From the NCBI RefSeq assembly GCF_934630525.1, contig NZ_CAKTVX010000009.1:1-64000 (forward strand): a stretch of 64,000 nucleotides of DNA, written 5' to 3'. The position numbers were made by a program, and so were the translations under genes. Position 1 is the stretch's first letter, and each line of letters opens with the position of its first letter. Under the pieces are notes generated by a model, which worked only from the letters and a program-made list of their open reading frames with translations, ran no database searches and had not been told where the DNA came from. The stretch comes from an uncultured Slackia sp. Its GTDB lineage: Bacteria > Actinomycetota > Coriobacteriia > Coriobacteriales > Eggerthellaceae. This document shows, one piece after another, positions 58,612 to 64,000 of the stretch.

Positions 58612-60632
58612 GTGGCTGGCTTTCGGGGCCGCGCGACTCGCGGCCATTGGGATATTCGGCAATCGATGGGGGCGGCGACCCCTTCGGCGGCGCTCGGGTA
58701 GTGAGCGTTGCGCACTTCGAGCCGGCTGTTGGCATGCAGGGCGAGGCGCTCGATTCGTACAAGCGCCGTTTCGGCACGCTCTTCGTTGACGAGTCTACAC
58801 GCCGTCGCGGCGGCATTGGGTCGGTCGTGCGTGCGACCAATGTGCTTGGCGAGCAGTTCGCGCTGAAAACGCTCGTTATGCCCGAGCGCGACGAGCGTGC
58901 GAGCGATGCTGAATACGAACGCTATGGAGCGGGTTTGAAAACCGCGTTTCGTCAGGAATTCGAGTGTCACAAGGCCGTTTCGGGCCTCAAGGGATTTCCT
59001 CATTTGTATGGGATGGGCGAGGTCGCGGGCGCGCCTGCCATCGTTATGGAATGGGTGTGCGGCGAAACGCTCGCGCATGTATGCGACGCCCTTGCGGTTG
59101 ACGGGGCCGGCCGCATGCCCACGCTTGTGGCTGCTCAAATCGGCCGCGACGTGTTTGACCTGCTTGCGCACCTTGATTTCCTTGAAGGCGGCTTTGTCCA
59201 TCGCGACATCTCGCTCGCCAATGTGATGGTTCGAACTTCACGCCTCTCCCTTGCCGAGCAGGTTGAGGAAGGCTTCTTCGATGTGTGCCTTATCGACTTC
59301 GGGTCGTCGACGCCGGAAGAGATGCAAGGCTCGTCGTTCACGAGGGTCAGTTCTCTTACTCGCAAGGCGACGGCCGATTTTGCGCCGCCCGAGATGCTTA
59401 CGGAGGATATCGCGGGAGTCGATGCGCTGCGCAAATCGCCCAAAATCGATGTGTATGCGACGGCGAGCGTGATATACCGGCTCGCCTGCGGGCGTGCGCC
59501 GTTTGACCTGGAGGCGGAAACCGCGCAGCCCGCGGCAGGTTCGGGCGATGCGGCCGATTCGAGAAGCGGAAAAAGGTTCGGGAAAAATGCCGAAGCAGCG
59601 AACCGCGCGTTCTCTCCGTATCGCGTAAAAACCGAGACCGCTCCCGCCCGCCCCGTGTTCGCGCATGCGGCGGCGGCCGATATCGCCGCAGTGCTTCTCT
59701 GCGAGCCGGAAGTGGACAAGGCTCTTCGTCGCGCGTGCTCCGATGCGGCGCAAGCCCCGAGCGTCGACGAGGTGCGCGATGCGCTTGCGTTCGTCGACGA
59801 CCAGCTCGCCTCCGTGCTTTTGGCGTGCCTTTCCGCTGATCAAGGGGCGCGCCCCACGGCGCATGAGGCTTTCAATGCGTTTTCGGCGTTTTGCGGCCAC
59901 TATTTGGAAAACGTTGTGCTTTCGTTTCAGGGCGAGCCGCTGATCCCATGCACGTTCGATGGTTCGGGCGCGGGGTCGATGCGCGATATGTTTGCCGCGC
60001 GATTGGCGGTGCGTATTGCCGCGTGGGCGGCTTCGGCGGCAGTGCTCGTGGTTGTAGCCGCGTCGGCGGCGTATTCGGTGGATGGCATGGAGGCGAGCCT
60101 TCTTTTACCCGGCATGCAATGGCGAGGGGCGCTTGAGCCTTGGATGGTCGCCCTTGCGTTGGCTGCGCCCGCCGTGCTCGGAGTTGTTTTTCGCGGTCCG
60201 AGCTTGCATTCGCGAGCCGGCTTCATTCGGGCGAGCTTCGGCGTTGCGGCGGCGGCCGTGGTTGAGGGCTTCGTCTTGTCGAATGCGGCGGTGGCTCCGC
60301 CGAGCGCGCATGCGAGTTTGGCGGCGGCCCTTTTTGCAGCCGCTGCTGCGGCATGGTGTCCATTTGTGGCCGATTTTGCGTTGGCGGTGGTATATGGCCC
60401 CGCTCGTAAGAAAATACATGGGACCTTGCCGCCGGGCGCAGCGCCTCGGGGCGCGTTTGGCGCTGCTGCGGCGGCGTTGGAAGAGCCCCAAGGCGATAGA
60501 GCGTGCAAAAATGCTTCGGATGGTCAGAATGTTTCGGCCGAGCAGAACGCTTCGGACGAGCAGGAAGAACCAGCTGAGCAGAAAGATTCGGTTTTAGAAG
60601 ACCCAAGGAAGGAAGGTGACCAGAGTGAATAA
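58608..60632 (+). CDS. Ser/Thr protein kinase with C-terminal membrane domain
   Basis: 674 residues. The kinase domain (~50-420) has GGIGSVVRA (glycine loop), Lys87, HRD at 198-200 (FVHRDISLANVM), DFG near 230 (LIDFGSS), and a later PPEML. An insert of about 60 residues (GSGDAADS ... PYRVKTETAP) splits the C-lobe. Four membrane segments lie at ~466-488, 507-526, 541-558 and 565-592. A Glu/Asp/Gln-rich tail follows, with short repeats of N/D-ASD-x-QN/E type. It is the second gene of a three-gene unit with an anchored protein and an FHA protein. Confidence 0.85.
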   Translation: MSGWLSGPRDSRPLGYSAIDGGGDPFGGARVVSVAHFEPAVGMQGEALDSYKRRFGTLFVDESTRRRGGIGSVVRATNVLGEQFALKTLVMPERDERASDAEYERYGAGLKTAFRQEFECHKAVSGLKGFPHLYGMGEVAGAPAIVMEWVCGETLAHVCDALAVDGAGRMPTLVAAQIGRDVFDLLAHLDFLEGGFVHRDISLANVMVRTSRLSLAEQVEEGFFDVCLIDFGSSTPEEMQGSSFTRVSSLTRKATADFAPPEMLTEDIAGVDALRKSPKIDVYATASVIYRLACGRAPFDLEAETAQPAAGSGDAADSRSGKRFGKNAEAANRAFSPYRVKTETAPARPVFAHAAAADIAAVLLCEPEVDKALRRACSDAAQAPSVDEVRDALAFVDDQLASVLLACLSADQGARPTAHEAFNAFSAFCGHYLENVVLSFQGEPLIPCTFDGSGAGSMRDMFAARLAVRIAAWAASAAVLVVVAASAAYSVDGMEASLLLPGMQWRGALEPWMVALALAAPAVLGVVFRGPSLHSRAGFIRASFGVAAAAVVEGFVLSNAAVAPPSAHASLAAALFAAAAAAWCPFVADFALAVVYGPARKKIHGTLPPGAAPRGAFGAAAAALEEPQGDRACKNASDGQNVSAEQNASDEQEEPAEQKDSVLEDPRKEGDQSE

Positions 60633-61569
60633 CAACCCTACGCCCTGCGGCGCCCTGTTTGACGTGATGAAAAAACACGCCAGCATCAGCTACAAAGAGC
60701 TCGCGGGCCTTATTCTGTCGAATCGCCCTCTTTCGGATGGCCGGAGCCCCATAAGCCGCGTCGGCGATAGAACGTGGATCTCGCGCTTCATCGTGCATGC
60801 GCCGGCTGGTTCGCTGCAGGAGCGTTATTTCTGCGACTATGGCGTGGCGGCGCTTCGCGTCATGGCACGCCTTCGCTCTCGCACCAATCGTCCCATGCAG
60901 GGCCGTGATGTGCTTATCATGCTTCGCGACCAGGGAATTCCCGAAATGGCGGCAGCTCTTTCGCGCATTGGCGAAGACGCGAGCGTCTTGCGCAACGTGT
61001 TCGACCGCCTGGTGTGCGGATCGGGCTATTCCGAAGACGAGCGGGCCGACGTGGCCATGGTGCTGTTCATCTCGGCCGGTTGCATGGGGAGCGCTCGCAA
61101 GGCGGCCGCGTTTGCGCTCGAGTATGCGCAAACCTCGCACGGTGGCAGACTCGCGGCCACGCCAGCCATTATGATGCGCGACGATGGCGCCGAAGACGTG
61201 CGTGAAATAGAGCCGCTTCCTTTGTCGCTCGGCCTTCTTCGTGTCGTCGATGGCTACGTGAAGGGCTCGCCCCACTGGGTCGACCCCGGCAGCAAAGAGA
61301 TTGAAATTGGCGCGCTCGCCTTGGGCGATGACGATATCGCCGACGTGGGGGCGGGCGCTTCGGCCCACCACGCGCGTCTCGTGCGTGAAGGCGCGGCGTG
61401 GTTTGTGCGCGACCTTGGGTCCACGAACGGCACGGAAATCGTGAGCGGCGCCACGGGCGAGCGCGCGGTTGTGCACGAAGGCGCGATGTCGCGGCTGAGC
61501 GCGGGCGACCGCCTTGTGCTCGGGGACGATACGGTGTTCATCGTCATCGAGGGCGTGCCAGGGGCGTAA
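60625..61569 (+). CDS. FHA-domain protein with N-terminal helical domain
   Basis: 314 residues. The N-terminal ~190 are helical (DVMKKHASISYKELAGLI ...). The C-terminal FHA domain (~215-312) is atypical: instead of the usual GR, it has GDDDIADVGAG, then SAHHARLV and DLGSTNGTEIV. It should read threonine phosphorylation, presumably by the kinase encoded just upstream. The genes overlap by eight bases. GTG at 60625 has AAGGAAGG 10 bases upstream; a GTG at 60616 has no spacing. Confidence 0.85.
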   Translation: MNNNPTPCGALFDVMKKHASISYKELAGLILSNRPLSDGRSPISRVGDRTWISRFIVHAPAGSLQERYFCDYGVAALRVMARLRSRTNRPMQGRDVLIMLRDQGIPEMAAALSRIGEDASVLRNVFDRLVCGSGYSEDERADVAMVLFISAGCMGSARKAAAFALEYAQTSHGGRLAATPAIMMRDDGAEDVREIEPLPLSLGLLRVVDGYVKGSPHWVDPGSKEIEIGALALGDDDIADVGAGASAHHARLVREGAAWFVRDLGSTNGTEIVSGATGERAVVHEGAMSRLSAGDRLVLGDDTVFIVIEGVPGA

Positions 61570-61661
61570 AGCGAATAAACAGAGGGATGCTGCGTCTGGC
61601 GGTCTTATGGCTGGTTCAGCCCTTTCTTGTGCAACCTTCGCGCAGGCGGGGCGGCGCGTGG

Positions 61662-61731
61662 CTTGAAGCGTGCGCGTTTGGGCTATACTTTGGCGATATG
61701 TTTCTATTGCCCCTCGCGATGCGCGCGGGGC
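61662..61731 (+). promoter_or_regulatory. promoter and leader hairpin of serS
   Basis: TTGAAG at 61663-61668 and TATACT at 61684-61689 (15-base spacer, slightly short). About 20 bases later GCCCC.CGCG (61709-61718) pairs with CGCG.GGGGC (61722-61731). No T-box consensus, no T-tract. The hairpin may be a leader element of unknown use. Confidence 0.5.
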
Positions 61732-61789
61732 TCAAAGCCACCGAAGGCGGCGCGCCGCGCGTCGCAGTCACTTGAAGGAGTGCCAGGCC

Positions 61790-63073
61790 ATGCTTGATAT
61801 TCGCTATGTTCGCGATAACCAGGAAGCCGTTGCCCAGGCAATGGCGAACCGCAATTTCCCGTGGGATGCCGAGCTGTTCGCATCGCTCGATGAGCAGCGT
61901 CGCGAGGCTATTTCCGCCGAGGAAAGCCTGCAGGCCGAGCGCAATGCCGCTTCTAAGGAAATCGGCAAGCTCATGGGCGCTGGCAAAAAGGAAGAGGCCG
62001 AAGCTGCCAAGGAACAGGTTCGCCAGATCAACGAAAAGCTCGCCGAGGCAAGCGCCAAGCGCGAAGAAGTCGACGCCAAGCTCAATGACATTTTGGTGGG
62101 CTCGCCGAACATTCCGTGCGACGCCACTCCGGTGGGCAAAGACGAAAGCGAAAACCCCGAGCGCCGTCGCTGGGGCACGCCGCGCGAGTTCGATTTCGAT
62201 TTCAAGCCCCATTGGGATCTTGGCACCGATTTGGACATCCTCGATTTCGATCGTGGCAATAAGCTTTCGGGCAGCCGTTTCACGGTGCTCGGCGGCGCAG
62301 GCGCTCGTCTCGAGCGTGCGCTCATCAACTACTTCCTCGATACGCACACGTCCCGCGGTTTCAAAGAGTGGTGGCCGCCTATCGTCGTGAAGCGTCAGGC
62401 CATGTTCGGCACGGGCCAGCTTCCCAAATTCGAAGACGACGCATATCACGTTTCCGGCGACAACTTCCTTATTCCTACCGCCGAAGTCGTGCTTACCAAC
62501 CTGCATGCGGGCGAAGTGCTCGATGCTGCCGATTTGCCGAAGTGGTACACCGCGTTCACGCCGTGCTTCCGCGAAGAGGCTGGCTCGGCTGGCCGCGACA
62601 CGCGCGGCATCATCCGCCAGCACCAGTTCGACAAGGTCGAGATGGTGAAGTTCGCCACGCCCGAAGATTCCGATGCCCAGCTCGAGAGCATGACCGCTGA
62701 AGCCGAATACCTGCTGCAGCAGCTCGAGCTGCCCTACCGCGTTATTTCTCTGTGCACGGGCGACCTGGGCTTTTCCGCACGCCAGACCTACGACGTCGAG
62801 GTGTGGCTGCCCAGCTACAACGCATACAAAGAGATTTCCAGCTGCTCGAACTGCGGCGACTTCCAGGCGCGTCGCGCGAACATCAAGTATCGCGACCCCG
62901 CGAACTTCAAGGGCACGCGCTACGTTCACACGCTGAACGGATCCGGCCTGCCTGCGGGCCGCACGATGGCTGCCATTTTGGAGAACTACCAGCAGGCCGA
63001 CGGCTCCATCAAGGTGCCTGACGTGCTCGTTCCCTACATGGGCGGCATGGAATACATCAAGGCCGAAGCGTAA
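61790..63073 (+). CDS. serS: seryl-tRNA synthetase
   Basis: 427 residues, class II synthetase that charges tRNA-Ser. N-terminal coiled-coil arm (~30-105, Glu/Ala/Lys-rich) contacts the long variable arm of the tRNA. Catalytic motifs: motif 2 FTPCFREEAGSAGRDTRG, and motif 3 NGSGLPAGRTMAAILENYQ near the end. Length is standard. AAGGAG lies nine bases before the ATG. A TATACT promoter and a leader hairpin precede it. Confidence 0.97.
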   Translation: MLDIRYVRDNQEAVAQAMANRNFPWDAELFASLDEQRREAISAEESLQAERNAASKEIGKLMGAGKKEEAEAAKEQVRQINEKLAEASAKREEVDAKLNDILVGSPNIPCDATPVGKDESENPERRRWGTPREFDFDFKPHWDLGTDLDILDFDRGNKLSGSRFTVLGGAGARLERALINYFLDTHTSRGFKEWWPPIVVKRQAMFGTGQLPKFEDDAYHVSGDNFLIPTAEVVLTNLHAGEVLDAADLPKWYTAFTPCFREEAGSAGRDTRGIIRQHQFDKVEMVKFATPEDSDAQLESMTAEAEYLLQQLELPYRVISLCTGDLGFSARQTYDVEVWLPSYNAYKEISSCSNCGDFQARRANIKYRDPANFKGTRYVHTLNGSGLPAGRTMAAILENYQQADGSIKVPDVLVPYMGGMEYIKAEA

Positions 63074-63091
63074 AAACGCAAAGGCGCACGA

Positions 63092-63961
63092 ATGACCGAA
63101 CCTCTTCGCGACGATACACGGGGCGCTGCGGCGCCCCCACCGCCCCCTCCGCCGAAATACGCGCCGGAGTCGTCGAATCCTGCGCCCGATGAGGAACTCC
63201 AGCAGGAAAGCGGAAGCGCGCGGGGCTCAGCTGCATCGCGGGCGAAGCTCAAGGGCAAGGGAAAGGCTCACGGCGGCAAACGCGTGGTTACCGCCTCTAC
63301 GGTTGTAGCCCTGGTTGCCGCATGCATCGTTGTCGCCGCCTTGATTTTCGCGTTGTGGGCGATTGGTTTTGCACAGAAGTCTCCTCTCGACACCCGTCTG
63401 GGCGATGCGTCGTCGCAAAATTCGTCGAGCGCGCGTTCGTCTTCGTCTGACGATGCCGCGAAAAACGACGAGTCGAAGCGAGCGACGGCCGATGTGCAGC
63501 AGGCTCTCAATGCGCTTGCCGCCGATGAAGATAGCCAGTTCCTCGATTGCGTACAGGAATTCGTGGACGCATACGATTCCGTCGTTGACGAGAGGAGCTA
63601 CTCGCTCGCCGATTTAGATATCGACGCCTCCGATTTGGCTCCGCGTTTGCGCTCGGAGTTCGAATGCAAAGTTGTCCAAGCTGATGTATACAACGGCATG
63701 GCTTGGGTCGACGTTGATGTGACCTCGAAAAACATAGCGAGCGCAGTTGATTCGTTCGCTCGCGAGGTGGCGGGCGATGCCTTGTCGTATGACGACGAGG
63801 ATGCTTATCGCGCACATTTGAAAGAAGCGCTGCTCGATTCAATCGACAAGCAAAAGCCGCGCACGGTGCGCGTGCTGCTCACGCTCGAGCAGGGCGATGA
63901 TGGGTGGCAGGTTTCGCAAAGCGACGTGGAATCGCTGCTCGGTTCGGCATGGGGTTCATAG
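63092..63961 (+). CDS. membrane-anchored exported protein
   Basis: 289 residues, no family recognised. A Pro-rich cytoplasmic N terminus (a run of seven prolines near 16-22), a basic stretch, one membrane helix (~66-92), a Ser/Asp-rich linker (~100-130), and an alpha/beta domain (~130-289) with VYNGMAWVDVDVTSKN and RTVRVLLTLEQGDDGWQVS, which resembles the cystatin/NTF2-like lipoprotein domains of Firmicutes and Actinobacteria. AAAGG lies before the ATG. It follows serS by 18 bases, perhaps in one transcript. Confidence 0.7.
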   Translation: MTEPLRDDTRGAAAPPPPPPPKYAPESSNPAPDEELQQESGSARGSAASRAKLKGKGKAHGGKRVVTASTVVALVAACIVVAALIFALWAIGFAQKSPLDTRLGDASSQNSSSARSSSSDDAAKNDESKRATADVQQALNALAADEDSQFLDCVQEFVDAYDSVVDERSYSLADLDIDASDLAPRLRSEFECKVVQADVYNGMAWVDVDVTSKNIASAVDSFAREVAGDALSYDDEDAYRAHLKEALLDSIDKQKPRTVRVLLTLEQGDDGWQVSQSDVESLLGSAWGS

Positions 63962-64000
63962 TGAAATTCAAGAAAGGGCTGCAGTAGGAATGGTCAAGTC
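63962..64000 (+). other. possible start of the next gene at 63990
   Basis: An ATG at 63990 begins a frame (MVK...) that runs out of the window; AAAGGG lies 12 bases upstream. An eight-codon frame also starts with a GTG overlapping the previous stop. Too little is seen to call either. Confidence 0.25.

Noticed and set aside
61709..61789. T-box leader upstream of serS
   Set aside because: The leader has a GC-rich hairpin, but neither the T-box consensus (AGGGTGGNACCGCG) nor a terminator/antiterminator pair is present.
1..64000. CRISPR arrays, prophage or integrase-bounded islands
   Set aside because: No regularly spaced direct repeats, no cas genes, no phage structural genes and no integrase. 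The only mobile-element-like gene is the transposase homologue at 43114.

Overview
The window reads as high-GC actinobacterial DNA. The best fit is class Coriobacteriia, probably the Eggerthellaceae. Evidence: a PASTA kinase / PP2C / FHA / SEDS operon of actinobacterial type, GTG and TTG starts, an intact [NiFe]-hydrogenase maturation cluster, NhaC and AGCS sodium-coupled carriers, and many small secreted or membrane proteins of unknown function. The lineage is an inference from gene content; genus cannot be read from the sequence.

Layout. 1-200: 3' end of a 5S rRNA gene and terminator-like hairpins, so the window starts at the end of an rRNA operon. 0.3-9 kb: amidohydrolase, NhaC antiporter with a structured leader, dGTPase (reverse), a glycine riboswitch driving an AGCS amino-acid/sodium symporter, then a folate segment (folE, HD-domain protein, folB). 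9-11 kb: two tandem EamA permeases. 11.4-19.2 kb (reverse): growth/division signalling operon fhaA - fhaB - PP2C phosphatase - a single-chain SEDS/penicillin-binding protein fusion - PASTA kinase. A divergent, atypical membrane Ser/Thr kinase starts at 19.3 kb. 21-28.9 kb: ferrochelatase, DUF2797 protein, hemolysin III, CorC-like CBS protein, two PspC proteins, a secreted beta-barrel protein, two TrkA proteins. 29-36 kb: purB, a Tat-signal protein, an OmpR-type two-component system, purC. 36-43 kb: RlmI-type methyltransferase, glycosyltransferase, TauE/SafE carrier, LytS/LytR-type two-component system. 43-48 kb: transposase-derived gene lacking expected catalytic residues, yhdT-panF, pgi. 48.6-54.6 kb (reverse): small helical protein - nikR - hypF - hypC - hypD - hypE. 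54.8-57.3 kb: hypothetical gene, HxlR regulator, 2[4Fe-4S] ferredoxin, tRNA-Leu(CAG), small acidic membrane protein. 57.6-61.6 kb: a second kinase/FHA module headed by a secreted or membrane protein. 61.7-64 kb: serS and an anchored exported protein.

The most unusual signal is a roughly 145-bp intergenic element in at least four copies (8913-9065, 28988-29133, 30711-30858, 49768-49911). Each has long perfect or near-perfect outer arms whose sequence differs between most loci while still pairing, an inner stem, two hairpins, and a conserved GGCGCATAG ... GGTAGCCGA motif. Every copy lies downstream of a gene and on the same strand as that gene. The compensated changes argue for a selected RNA or DNA secondary structure. 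I know of no named family that it matches.

Positions of sites and hairpins were counted by eye and may be off by one. All family assignments rest on motifs seen in the translated sequence and on recall; no database was searched.
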